DNA of 64,000 bases from Melieria omissa (Eukaryota; Arthropoda; Insecta; Diptera; Ulidiidae), in contig OZ020270.1 in assembly GCA_963971225.1 (NCBI GenBank), positions 2,976,001 to 3,040,000 on the forward strand. Direction: 5' to 3'. This document shows, one piece after another, positions 40,702 through 51,469 of the stretch. Each line of letters begins with the position of its first letter. Positions within the stretch are counted from its first letter, which is position 1. The position numbers were made by a program, and so were the translations under genes. Below the pieces are notes generated by a model, which made no database searches, was not told where the DNA came from, and saw only the letters and a list, made by a program, of their open reading frames with translations.

Positions 40702-40885
40702 GCGCCGTGGCTCAGAGGTTAGTGTGAACGACCGTGAGCCTGCACGCAACATTTGGACCTCGCAATCGAATCCAGTTGCTGCTAAACACCGAATACAGAA
40801 AACGCAACTTTTCTTTCGGCGGCTGTCCTCAGCGGGCAATGTAAAACCTCTAAGAGTAATCTTGGCTATGAAGAAGCCCCCAACT
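40702..40885 (+). mobile_element. tRNA-derived SINE 2
   Basis: A box TGGCTCAGAGGTTAGTG (40708-40724), B-box-like GCAATCGAATCC (40762-40773), then AGCGGGCAATGTAAAACCTC, a body also seen in the SINE at 1861-2318 (complement of GGCAATGGCAAAACCTCC). 40886-41029 is unassigned. Confidence 0.6.
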
Positions 40886-41211
40886 TGCCAAATTTTGGAT
40901 CCTGTTAATATTTATAATTTTTCGGGGAAATTTTAGTGGTTTCCGGGGCAAAATAGTACTTTACTTTCCCCAAAAGTACGCAAATTTTTTACACAAGAAA
41001 GGTTGGCCACATTGAAAATGTGTTGTGATAATTATTATTTATCTCATTCTAACATAGGGGTTATGCAAAATGTCCAAGCGTCTCTTTTGCTCTTGAAGAA
41101 ATGGTCCAAGAAAGTTTTGCCCATGTTTTTTTTTTTTGGACTCGAACAAACGCGCAGGGGATGACCCCTATCAATGCGAGGCATTGCGTTGGTTCAGAAA
41201 GGATATAAAGG

Positions 41212-41892
41212 CTAGGAGATAGGATTTTGAGAGAAGTGGTTATGGACTCCTGACTTGAACCCATCGAGATCATAAGTGCTGGGGAAAATATCCGCAGGGA
41301 GACCATTCCACAACCGCGATGTACGGGCCAGAAACGAACCTTCTCTGTAGTGCGTAGTGCGCTGAATCATCGTTTCAACGTGGAATGCATGGGCGCCAGT
41401 GTTCAAACGGGTTGCCCGAGGGAATACCCAGAGTGATGGCATCAAGCTGCTCATCTCCACTGAGCAGTTACCGAAAAAGTATCGGTAAAATAACACCACA
41501 CATGCCACGTTTCGACGATGTTCCAAGGAGTCAATAGAGCTGGATGCCCTACTGTCCCCTATAAGCTTGATCGCACGGTTTTGCACCCGGTCCAGTAGCT
41601 CCAAATGGGTTTTTGAAGCCCCCGCCCATAGGTGCGAGTTACACTCCATTTTAGGTCGGATATAGGTGGTGTAAATAATGCGGAGAACGGACGGAGTGAA
41701 ATATTTTTTGCACCGCTTTAAGAAGCCGAGGCACTTGGCTGCTTCTTTCGACACGCCAAAAATATGATCGTTCCAACGAAGATCGTTCTTAATGGACATG
41801 CCCAGAACATCAAGAACTGCCGATTCCGCAATACCCACACCACCCATAACCAGGGATGTGGGGAGACTCGTTTGTGGGATAACAGGCAACAT
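41212..41892 (-). pseudogene. LINE reverse transcriptase, C-terminal part
   Basis: Continues the RT after a frameshift near 41880: LGMSIKNDLRWNDHI, YIRPKMECNSHLWAGAS, LLDRVQNRAIKLIGD, FLARTSRLWNGLP. Ends shortly after HNHFSQNPIS, the usual end of this LINE type. Confidence 0.85.
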
Positions 41893-42626
41893 TGGGTCTT
41901 GCGAGGATTAAAATCGAACCTGTTCGCTTGACCCCAATTGAAGATTGTTTGCAGGTCACTATTAAGTGTGTCATTCATTCGGCGCCGTTCTCTCTCAACC
42001 TCCACAGAGCTGGGGCGCTTTGTGAAGGAGTATGAATGACAAATGGTGCTGTCATCCGCAAACGAGTAGATGGGATTCTTCATCGACGACAATAGGTCGT
42101 TAATAAAGATAAGAAAAAGAGTTGGAGAAAGGACCGAACCCTGAGGCACTCCCGCGCTAAGGGAATGCTTTTCCGAGGCTATGCCGTCTATTACAACACG
42201 AATAGAGCGATCATAGAGGAAGCACGTAATCCAACGAGAGAAGGTACTACCGACGCCATAGGCAATCAATTTTGACACGAGTGCTTTATGCCACACTCGG
42301 TCAAACTTCAACTTCACAAGGTTGAAGTTTACAATGCTTTCCATTGCTTTCGAAAGCACCGAACAGATTGCTATAGGTCGGTAGTTCGCAGGGTCAGTAG
42401 TTTTGCCTTTTTTAGGAACTGGTTGAACATTTGCCACCTTCCAACATGTCGGAAATACACCTGTGGTGTATGACATGTTGAAAAGTTTGCGTAATTTACA
42501 AGCCAGCGAAGTAGCGCATTTTGTTAAAACAAGGGCTGGAATGCCGTCCGGCCCTGAAGCCTTATTTACATCGAGATTTTCAAGCACTCTTTTAACTACC
42601 CGTGTCCGAAAATGAATTTCTGGCAT
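41718..42626 (-). pseudogene. LINE reverse transcriptase, central part with deletion
   Basis: ASGPDGIPALVLTKC, YRPIAICSVLSKAME, then a jump from IVNFNLVKL straight to FDRVWHKALVSKL: the segment normally containing QYGFR and LDISKA is missing without frame loss. SAGVPQGSVLSP and FADDS (palm) are present. Upstream it joins the endonuclease after a frameshift near 42690. Confidence 0.85.
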
Positions 42627-42646
42627 AGAGCAAGATACGTTCTCGA

Positions 42647-43939
42647 CTACGGGTAGTAGTTGATCGCTGGGGGGCAGAGAGGAATTCTCCTTCTTTTAGC
42701 CAACAAGTTAGCTTTATCAACCGAGTGAGTGATGATTTGATCATTGTTAAGAAGAGTTGGAATTAAAGATGATGTTTGGTTCTTCACCTTCTTAACGAAT
42801 GACCAAAAGTTCTTACTACCACGCTGGCATTGAAGAACTTTTTTCCTTTGGCGCTGTTCGTGCAGAAACTTTTGGCGCCTGAGGATGGCATTGCATCGAT
42901 TTCTAGCCTGTTTACGCAGCTGCTCAGTGGAGGCATTTTTATTTGCCTGCCATGCTCTGAAAGCTTCCTCTTTAGACCTGACAGCAATTCTGCATGTCTC
43001 ATTAAACCAGAGATTGTTCTTAGGTTTAATGCAAATTTTCTTATTAGGGATGAAGGACCGCATTCCCAATAATATTATTTCTTCAACCATTTTGGCTGCG
43101 GCATTTATGTTTCTATCAAGAAAACACAATTTCCAATTGAAGTGGGTGAAAAAATCGTTAAGTCCACTCCAGTGAGCTTTATCATACATCCACACTAGGC
43201 GCTTCGGGGCTAAGGGCGAAGCATTGCGGATAGAAGAGTATGAGAAAGACGCCAGAATGGTGCAATGGTCTGAGTTTCCAAGAGGTGCGTGCATTTCAAC
43301 ATCATATTTTTCATGATGTGAAGTGAGAAAAAGGTCTAGAGTATTGAGAGCTTGCCCCGCAACGCAGGGGATATGCGTTGGTTCATGCAGTAACTGAGTC
43401 AAGTTATTAGACTCGGCAAAGAGCTCGACAAATAAGCCTTCATTAGTTGTGTGGCTGGAATGGCGTAACCAATTGGAATTATGAATATTGAAATCACCAG
43501 CAACTACAATTTCACTATTCGGATACGATTCCAGAATCTGAGAAATGGAATCACAGAGAAGATCAAACTTGTTATAAGTAAAATCTCTCCCTGAATTCGG
43601 GCTTCTATATAGAAAGCAGAAGTGCAGAATGTGCGACTGGATATTGAATTTAACCCACATGGAGCTAAGTTCGACATCCGTCCTGTAAAGTTGCTGCTGG
43701 CACTGGTACGCAACATTACTGCACACATATAGGGCAAGACCGCTGTGGGGAGAGAATAATGGCAGTAAGTGGTACCCCGGGATGTGAAAATCCAGTGGAT
43801 CTGCATCTTCACACACCTGGGTCTCGCCTAGTGCCATTATGTGGGGTTTATGGAGGTTAACGTACGCATAAACTGCGAAAAAGTTTGCCCTAAGCCCGCG
43901 CACGTTACAAAAGGCTATGCGGAATTTGTCCACCACCAT
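42647..43939 (-). CDS. LINE ORF2 N-terminus: AP endonuclease
   Basis: 430 codons from MVVDKFRIAFCNVRGL. Motifs of the APE-type nuclease: N in FCNVRGL, E in GETQVCED, D and N in VVAGDFNIHN, SDHC near residue 225. The C-terminal 200 residues are the linker to RT (CRIAVRSKEEAFRAW, SKNFWSFVKKV). Nicks target DNA for target-primed reverse transcription. Ends in a frameshifted tail. Confidence 0.88.
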   Translation of the reverse strand: MVVDKFRIAFCNVRGLRANFFAVYAYVNLHKPHIMALGETQVCEDADPLDFHIPGYHLLPLFSPHSGLALYVCSNVAYQCQQQLYRTDVELSSMWVKFNIQSHILHFCFLYRSPNSGRDFTYNKFDLLCDSISQILESYPNSEIVVAGDFNIHNSNWLRHSSHTTNEGLFVELFAESNNLTQLLHEPTHIPCVAGQALNTLDLFLTSHHEKYDVEMHAPLGNSDHCTILASFSYSSIRNASPLAPKRLVWMYDKAHWSGLNDFFTHFNWKLCFLDRNINAAAKMVEEIILLGMRSFIPNKKICIKPKNNLWFNETCRIAVRSKEEAFRAWQANKNASTEQLRKQARNRCNAILRRQKFLHEQRQRKKVLQCQRGSKNFWSFVKKVKNQTSSLIPTLLNNDQIITHSVDKANLLAKRRRIPLCPPAINYYP

Positions 43940-44250
43940 GGTCTATATGGGCTAAAGATCAAGGAAAGTAGCTGGGAATGAGATCTGCCGCACCAAGAAA
44001 TTGATGATGCTCTGTGGTAAGTGTTATGCCTTTACCACAGAACAGTCAATTTCTTAATGTCGAACAGGACCGCATGTAGCGCCACTGAGAACGGACAGAG
44101 GAGGGAGACACGGAAAACGAACCACAAACAACGCGAGCAGAGGTCATTGCGGCGGACGGCGATATCGAGTAACGGCTTTGGTGATTTTCTATTGGTTTCG
44201 TTTTAAATTGTATATTTATTTCACGGCAATTCACGCAAATTTATTAAATT

Positions 44251-44462
44251 GACACACGCGGGGCTGCAGACACCGGGTTAAAAGGCAAACACAACAGGCG
44301 GACGAACATTAATACACGCGCGAGACGGACAGAAACATTAAAAAACCACGAGCACAAAAAGGCACGTCTGCCAACGCGTAACTGTGTTGACCACTCATGT
44401 ATTAGTTTAAACTTAAAATTTTGTAAAAGTGTTGGTGAAGTGGTTACCTCTGTCTGACAGGG
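44251..44462. other. unassigned sequence between LINE and TIR element
   Basis: GC-richer sequence with several ACACGCG and AGACGGACAG motifs, probably still LINE 5' end; no gene. Confidence 0.4.
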
Positions 44463-44464
44463 TA

Positions 44465-44978
44465 CCCTACAAGTCGTGCCTGCCCGAAACTCCACTACAT
44501 TCATAAAATTTTTTCAATTTACCAATACATTTGCATGAAACTTGGCCCATATGAGGCAGAATATTGCTGCAATTTGCCTTTCTGAAACTGAAACAAACCA
44601 TTTGACAACCATAAAAACATTAATTGCTTATACACGCATGTGTAAGAATGAGACAACAATAGAAGCACCTGCTGACAAGAACTCAGAGTTAATACAAATG
44701 ATTATGTTAAGAGCCGGCGACTGCCGTAGCTATGTAGCTCAGCTGGCTAATGCGTGCGGCCGCGGCGGCTGCGGCCGCCTCGGCCGCTTTTTCACTCGGA
44801 CACTTTTCTTAATATGAAAAAGGTGTGTGTTAGAGTGAACCAAAAATCACACGTACACGAGAGTTTCAGTCAGTTTTTTCACAACGCCTGTACAAAAATG
44901 AGAGAAACTTTGTTCGGAGAGCTGACCGAAACTGCGGTCAGGCATGTCGGTCATATGACCGTCACTGTTCTTGTAGGG
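44465..44978. mobile_element. CCCTACAAG-family element, complete non-autonomous copy (514 bp)
   Basis: CCCTACAAG at 44465-44473 and CTTGTAGGG at 44970-44978, TA on both sides (44463-44464, 44979-44980). Inside the left end TGCCTGCCCGAAACTCC; inside the right end ACTGCGGTCAGGCA, separated from the terminus by palindrome GGTCATATGACC. An A-box-like TAGCTCAGCTGGCTAATG is at 44735-44752, followed by a GGCCGCGGCGGCTGCGGCCG palindrome; no clear B box. No ORF. Confidence 0.88.
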
Positions 44979-46534
44979 TAATGGTTTTTGGGATTTCGTT
45001 ATGTGTAACTTGATTTCCTTTTGAGTAAAACTAGTAAGATTGTTTTAAATACATACTTTTTCCATTAAGCTGTCGTTGTTATAAAATAAGATAGTATGTT
45101 ATATAAAATAGAAATTCATTAAAATTTTGTAAGCCAAATATCATACTTACAGTAAATTAAAACTTAGCTTAGCTAATTAATTCAATTAATTCAAAATACT
45201 TGCAAAATACTTCGTTAAAGTGGCAACACAAAACAGCTGATTTTGTTTTGGTTAGAAAATGGAAGAGGCAATCGTACAAAAAGTAAGTTAATTGTGTTAT
45301 TTCGCAATAATTTTGCAATAAAACTGTTATAATTGTGTTTTGCATATTTTCAGATAAAACAAACGCGAGTGCGCAAAGCGCCGTATAGAAAGTGGAGTGA
45401 GCAAGAGTAGCGGCAGCTGATTACCTTTCTGCGCAGCAACGTGCCAATCAAAAAGCCGACAGCGCACAGTGGCTGATTCTGCCGGCGTAGGTTGCAAAAG
45501 TCGATTTTGTCATGTTCGATTTGGGGGAAACTGTTATACTTGTCCGATAGATAAATGTTTGGACTTAAGAAATCCGAAAACCTTAACGAAATTGGACAAA
45601 TAGTTTTGCTTGTAGAGCCCGTCAAAGTTGAGCAATTTTCGGCAAAGCTGAAGTTTTAAAATACCGAAAGGAGCAAATTAATTGAAACTTTTTGCACCGG
45701 CATCGTAAAAGAAGGCATTTGTAGTAAATAATTAAATATAGAAAAAAAAAGTTGGTTGTTGTTGTTGTCTTTTCATAGCCACTCACTTGAAGCACTGTTT
45801 TTATCACACTTTTTGAACTTTCGATAGAGTTTAAAAAAAGGCCATAAGTGCCACGGTTCCGTCTTTGGGAAAATTGTTCACTAGTCTTCTGTGAGTACTG
45901 CCCTGAAGAGATCGGGTGCCCGATTTTGCCCGACTGGATTTTACAGCGATTTTTCTGTGGCCACCTCGCGCAATTTTGTGCTTTCGGGTGCGTGCGTTCG
46001 AACAAGTTCGTCAAGATTTTGATAGTGAATCAATTACACGCGATTATAACCGTTGCCAGGGCATGCAAATTTGGATTTTGGCTTCATTTAAGATGTGATA
46101 CAAGCTTGCAACTCCATATTGAGTCGACTTTTTTTTGGCGTATATTGCTGTAAGCTCGAAGTAAAGAGTACTTTTGCTGGATGCGCAGTTCGCATGTACG
46201 AAAAACAAGTTGGCTTTCATTTCCGGCAATCAGCTGTCATGTATCCTTTGATGTAATGCTTTTGTTTTTAACAAAATACTAACACTGTGTCTGTCATAAC
46301 ATTTTTTTTTTTAATTTGAGCAAAACTCAGTCAGTCGCCAGTAGTATTTTAGTTGAACCGCGCCAATGAAACAATTAGTTATTGAAAACAAAAAGCAGAC
46401 TTATATCTATCTGCACTGTCTAAAACCCACCCCCAAAAATCCCACAACGCGGGAAAACCTTAGAACTGTTTAGGTACCTGCTAGTACTAGAAGCTTAGTA
46501 CCTGCTATTTGAATGCATATGCAAATCCTACTTA

Positions 46535-46638
46535 TAAATAAAGGAGTTTGGAGTAAGTGAAGTTAGTTTCGAATTTAATTTGAACTAGACAAGACTTCAA
46601 CTCCGCCACTGCAACTAAACCGAAGAAGAAGCACAAAG
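46535..46638 (+). promoter_or_regulatory. candidate Transib promoter and leader
   Basis: TATAAATAAAGGAG (46536-46549), about 30 bp later AGTTAGTTTCG (initiator-like), then a 70-base leader to the ATG at 46639. Confidence 0.5.
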
Positions 46639-48631
46639 ATGTTCTTAAAAAATTCGAAGCTGTTTGAAATATTTACTATTTCGAGGACAAGGGAGAAGTT
46701 CGTTCTGGCTGTCACTGAAGAAATTGGTTACGTCGAAGGAAGTTTGCCTGCAGCCAACATAGATATCCAGGACTTATCGCACTATCAAGTTGAAATGGAT
46801 TGCGGCAAACCGTACCAAATTAAATTTTGTCCAGAATAATGAGGTATGGTTGGAAAAAACAACTTACTTCGATGCAGGAGATGCATGTAGCATAAGCGAT
46901 GACCAACCATCGACATCAAAGGCGGCAATAGGAAGGCCGAAAAAGTCAATTCAGGACTGTGCGTCATTCACTAAAAAAAGGAAGCTTATGGAGGCAACGG
47001 AAAAAATAACTACCACCCACCTGTCAGAAGCTTTGACTATGAAATATAATAAGGATCAGGAGAAAATGAAAGGCATTATAGTGAAAGCAGTTTCACTAGC
47101 AAGCCCGAATCGAGTTCAAAGAATAAAGGACAGTATTCCCACCCCACCCAATGTGGTGCCAACCAAATATAGTCATAATGAAGCTTTAGCATTGTTTTTG
47201 GACTTAGGATTGTCCAAGGAAAAATATTTAATTTTGAGAAGTTCCTTGCAAAAACATAATGCAGATGTTCTACCAGCATAACACAACATTACGTCAGCAA
47301 AAAAAGAGGCCGTTCCTTATAACTGCGAAATTACCGAAGTGTCAGCTCAAGTCGAACTGCAAAGCCTCATGGACCATACTGCGAAACGAATTTCGAGCAG
47401 CAAAAGTGAACAGGAGCTTAATGCGCTTCCAAAGAATCTAACCTTACTAAGTAAGTGGGGTTGCGATGGATCCTCTGGTCAAAGTACATATAAGCAAGCG
47501 ATAAAAACAGCTGATGGCGAAAATATTACGGATTCTATTATGTTCATGGCATCCGTTGTTCCCCTAAGGTTAAAGAGCGAACTTGCAGAACATTGGGGGA
47601 ATCCTAGCCCTTCATCAGTACATTTCTGCCGACCAATACTATTTCAATATGCAAAGGAAACTTCAGATCTCATTAGATCGACAGTTAGTAGCATACGAGA
47701 TCAAATTGCTGCAATTGGGCCGACTGAATATAAAATCAACAACGACTTGACAATTGCGATTCAGCATACATTTTACTTGACGATGGTTGACGGAAAAGTT
47801 TTAAATGAAATAACAAACACGAAATCAACGCAGTCGTGTCCCATATGCAAGAGAGCGCAAAAAAATTTCCAATCACTAGATGAATCCATAACTGATAAAC
47901 ATAATTATGAATATGGACTGTCGCCATTACATGCTAGAATCAAAACTATGGAGTTTATTTTGAAGCTAGCATATACACTCCCCCATAGTAATGAAACCAC
48001 TCTAACAAAGGAGATAATAGCAGCTAGAAAGAAGAGGATACAAGATGCTTTCTACAATGAGATGGGGTTAAGACTGGACCAGCCAAAACAAGGTTATGGT
48101 AGTAGTAATGATGGAAACACATCTAGGACATTTTTTGACAAAGACGAAACAACAGCTAGGTTAACTGGAGTCGACCACGAAATAATTAAGAGACTTCAAG
48201 TTCTGCTTAATGGTTTATGCTGTAGAGAAAATGTAAATGCTGACAAATTTGGAGAATATGCTTTAACGACTACCAACTTATTACAGCAAAAGTATCCTTG
48301 GAAAAAATTAACACCCACTGTGCATAAAATATTAGCTCACGGCAAAAGTGTAATAGAGTACCAGCCATTGCCCATTGGAGAGCTGTCAGAAGAAGCCCAA
48401 GAGTCCAAAAATAAGGAATATAAAAAGTTTAGGTACATGAATACCTGCAAGACTACGCGTCTGCGTCAAAATGAGGATTTATTTAATATGCTTTTAGCTT
48501 CATCAGACCCACTAATTTCATCTTTAAGATATGTTAAGCGAAGAAAAGAATTACAAAAATATTACTCTCCAGAGATGTTTAGTTTATTAGATACAAGCCC
48601 AAGTACTGACAATTATTTTGAAAACAATTAA
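46639..48631 (+). pseudogene. Transib transposase (RAG1-related), two lesions only
   Basis: About 664 codons from ATG 46639 (MFLKNSKLFEIF). Catalytic D in LLSKWGCDGSSGQS, second D in FYLTMVDGKVL followed by the CPIC zinc residues of QSCPICKR, and E in LSEEAQESKNKEYKKFR, preceded by LTPTVHKILAHG, the block corresponding to the histidine region of RAG1. SPLHARIKTMEFILK is another family hallmark. Lesions: loss of one base near 46833 and one TAA at 47279-47281; the frame is otherwise open to 48631. Cuts at the CACAGTG ends and produces 5-bp target duplications. Confidence 0.92.
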
Positions 48632-48855
48632 ATTTCATATTATTTAATAAGAGGAAAATATCATCATAACTCAGATATAAGTATTTTTGTTAATAATATA
48701 ATACTAGTGCTGATTTCACTACTAGAACTACTATTACTAAAACTATTACTATTAAAATAATTTACAATAAATAAACACAAGGTGAAAGGTAATTTCAAGG
48801 TAAGTTTACGTAAATTTCCCGAATTCTGGTTCTAATTTTGAAAGCGAAATTTTAT

Positions 48856-49575
48856 TTATTTTTTTTTTTATTTATTTATTTATTTAAGTCTATGAACAGA
48901 TTGTTCTTACAGACATTACAAACTAAACTTAAAACTAGAGAACATGTTTTAGATCATTTTTAAAAACATCTTTTGAAAGAAACAAGTCTAACTTGAATTT
49001 AGATGATACAGTGTTATACACGTTTAAAGCTCTGTATAAAGGGGAGTTTAAAGCATAATTAGCTCGGCAAGTGCTTAAGTAGAATGTGCCTGCCTGTCGT
49101 AGCGCTCTTGAAGGAACATTGAAGTTAATTAACTGCAGCAAAGACGGGCAGTCAACCCTTCCCACCACGATGTCAGAAACGAACATCAGTGCCAAGGTTG
49201 CTCTTCTGTTTTCCAGAGACTTTAGGTCAATTAGCTTGCAACGGGTCTCATAGGATGGTAAAGGATCTGTGAACCTGAGAGACTTCAGAGCGAAGCGAAC
49301 AAACGACTTTTGGATTCGTTCAATTCGTGAGACATGAGATGCATAAAATGGATTCCATATGAAAGAACCATATTCCAGCCTAGAACGAACCAGACTTGTA
49401 TAAAGCGACTTAAGCGTGTATGGATCAGAGAATTCCGCACCATTACGGCGAATGAACGCTCGCAAGGAGTAGCCTTTAGGTATGATGTAATTCAAGTGGG
49501 GTACAAAGCTGAATTTAGAATCAAAAATTACCCCAAGGAAGGAAGGAAATTTATTAATTTGTATCTTTAAATTTG
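48856..49575 (-). mobile_element. LINE 3' end inserted in the Transib
   Basis: Minus-strand RT C-terminus (48935-49495: SLVRSRLEYGSFIWNPFY, RIERIQKSFVRFAL) followed by a tail of AAATAAATAAATAAATAA (complement of 48868-48885). Same family as 39348-40210. 5'-truncated at about 49575, where IFDSKFSF begins. Confidence 0.82.
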
Positions 49576-49997
49576 ACTCTTTCAGCTTATTTCTTAAATT
49601 TCTTATTACTTTTCATCTTTTTTAATGCATTTTCATTAATTTTGCAACTAAAACTTATCATTGTAGCTCGCATTATTCTTATTTACAGTAAGCCGAACTT
49701 TGACAAAGTATTACGTAGCACCCTGTAACTCGATCTAGTTCATTTTTGAAAATACAATAGCCTGATGAATTTCTAATCAACAGCAAAAAATTTTCCAATT
49801 ATCTCTATTCGTTCAGGAGTTATTAATTTTGCAACCTGAAATGACAAATTGAGCCACTGTGCAGCGCAGCGTTTTGTAAATGAAATAGGTATTGAGCTGG
49901 AATGGGCACTTATGTGATGCAAAGTTAAAAACTAAGGGGGTCCTCTACTCTCGCGGTTTCGAAAAATCGATTTTTTTTTTTGCATAATTTCAATCTA

Positions 49998-50588
49998 CAC
50001 CTAAGTCTGTTTTTACACGGTAGATTGGTTCCAGAAGAAGCCGTGTAAAAAAAAACCGTGTAAAAAAAGACATTGATCGTATACAAAAATGGGTGATTTG
50101 TTCCTAATCTCTAAAACCTATTAAAATTTCTTTACCAAACACGTCTTATTGCATTGACAGTTCACAAAATATTAACACGTTTCAATTGCTCTGACCAGTA
50201 AATTTTATTGTATGCACATAAAGGGAATTCCCCTAAATTAGTGCTATTCACATTTGCTTTGACCAGTAAAAATTGCTTGTACGCGCTAAAAGGGAATTCA
50301 CTTAAATCTTTAAGCTAGTGTTCGCAAACTATCGATAGCACTATCGATACTATCGATAGCACTATCGATACTATCGATGGTTTCAGACTTTTTTCTTTCA
50401 TAAATACTTTTTGGTGATATGAACATACTTCGCAAAAATTAAATTTGACAAAAAAAATTTAAGTACATAAAATTTCAAATCGTGCTAAATGGAATAAAAT
50501 CGTGTAAAAAAATTAAAAATATTCAATTTTCAAACCGTGTTATATCAAAACCGTGTAAAAAAAGACCGTGTAAAAACAGACTTAGGTG
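49998..50588. mobile_element. 591-bp TIR element with CACCTAAGTCTG ends
   Basis: CACCTAAGTCTGTTTTTACA and its inverse, with TA at 49996-49997 and 50589-50590, nested in MITE 3. CCGTGTAAAAA occurs at least six times, mostly near the ends (subterminal repeats). It contains the ATCGATA cluster at 50329-50380. Confidence 0.83.
50329..50380 (+). repeat. array of TATCGATA motifs
   Basis: Five ATCGAT cores in 52 bp, spaced about 10-11 bp (CTATCGATAGCA / CTATCGATA alternately). TATCGATA is the DNA replication-related element bound by DREF, and CGATA the BEAF-32 core, in Drosophila. Confidence 0.7.
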
Positions 50589-51469
50589 TATATGTATCTG
50601 AGAATACGCCACAGAAAGGATTCCGTGAAAATCACATTTCTTGTTCTTGTAAACAAGTAATTCTAAAATAAAAAAAAAAATTTTTGAATTGCATGCAGTA
50701 GATCTTTCGTAATTAATTCCCCAAATAACAGCTCAATTTCTTGCCTGAAGAGTAGAGGACCCCCTTAAGGCTAATGTATACTAAGGCAAAGGCCTGGACC
50801 AATTCGACTGGGGCTGGTACTATGCGCGATGGCGAAACTACACGGGATAAATGTTAGGTTATATGGTTATGAAAGGCAGCTTTTTTCACGCATGAATATT
50901 TTTAGATGTAATTTTAAGAATGTGTCCGGCATTCGACGAATTGGGGGGGATATTTGGCTACAGGGAATACAGTGTGAATGCTTGTGTTGTGGACACGGAG
51001 GACGGCAACACATTGGAACTAATCACTGATAAGTACACACAAAGTTCTACTGGCGTTGGTTTGATTGACGCAAGTGCCACACAGTTGTAAGATACTCCAG
51101 CCACTTCAGCACAAACTCCACGCGGCCCTACGCGCAAGGGCATTTATTCACGCACGGCACTCACAGATGTGCTCGAAGTACATTCCAGTGGAAAACAGAA
51201 AAGAGAAATTAAAAGCGGACAAAGAATTCAAAGAAAAGGAGTTGCAGCTGAAAAGGGAGCAGTTAGATGTTATGGTATAAGAAGTTTAATAAATTTTCTT
51301 TTCCGTTCCAACGAGGCATTCTTTCTGTTTTATTTCTAAGCAAAACATGAAATACAGTGCAGAAAACTTTTAACCAAAACATCCATCAAGGGGTGCTCAC
51401 ACATCATCTGTTTTATCTTTTTAAAGTTACCACCGGGTAAATTTAAAAGGAAACTGTGAATTCCCTATA

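Larger units (their letters stand above)
41030..44250 (-). mobile_element. Jockey-group LINE, nearly full length but mutated
   Basis: Endonuclease and reverse transcriptase in one broken ORF2; a 5' UTR-like stretch at 43940-44250; no ORF1 found. It has two frameshifts and one in-frame deletion. The 3' end is near 41030, with an AATAATAATTA-like tail on the minus strand. Confidence 0.82.
45465..49861 (+). mobile_element. Transib transposon, full length (4397 bp)
   Basis: Ends CACAGTGGCTGATTCTGCC and, inverted, CACAGTGGCTCAATTTGTC. Both continue with AGGTTGCAAAA at the same distance. A perfect 5-bp duplication CAGCG occupies 45460-45464 and 49862-49866. It carries a RAG1-related transposase and an inserted LINE end at 48856-49575. 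45490-46320 and 48632-48855 are non-coding. Confidence 0.94.
49936..50764. mobile_element. TTAA MITE 3 (829 bp) with a nested element
   Basis: GGGGGTCCTCTACTCT and its inverse; flanks CTAA (49932-49935) and TTAA (50765-50768), one base off a perfect duplication. Inside the left end TTCGAAAAATCGATTTTT as in MITE 2. It lies in the Myb/SANT relic. Confidence 0.82.
45259..51280 (+). pseudogene. Myb/SANT-like protein gene relic, split by Transib and MITE 3
   Basis: Exon 1 45259-45282 (ATGGAAGAGGC, GTAAGT donor); exon 2 from 45354 after TTTTCAG reads RVRKAPYRKWSEQE-stop, then RQLITFLRSNVPIKKPTA up to the Transib at 45465. After the Transib the frame resumes as QRFVNEIGIELEW, then CKVKN before MITE 3. 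After that come YTKAKAWTNSTGAG, LGGIFGYREYSV and finally a charged tail KEKLKADKEFKEKELQLKRE ending 51280. W, KPTAQ, KVKN and W-STGAG are features of Myb/SANT-like DNA-binding proteins. Several stops and frameshifts make it dead. 44981-45258 and 51281-51469 hold nothing recognisable. Confidence 0.6.

Noticed and set aside
50005..50590. CRISPR-like array from the repeated CCGTGTAAAAA motif
   Set aside because: Repeats are irregularly spaced, in both orientations and near transposon ends; the genome is eukaryotic.
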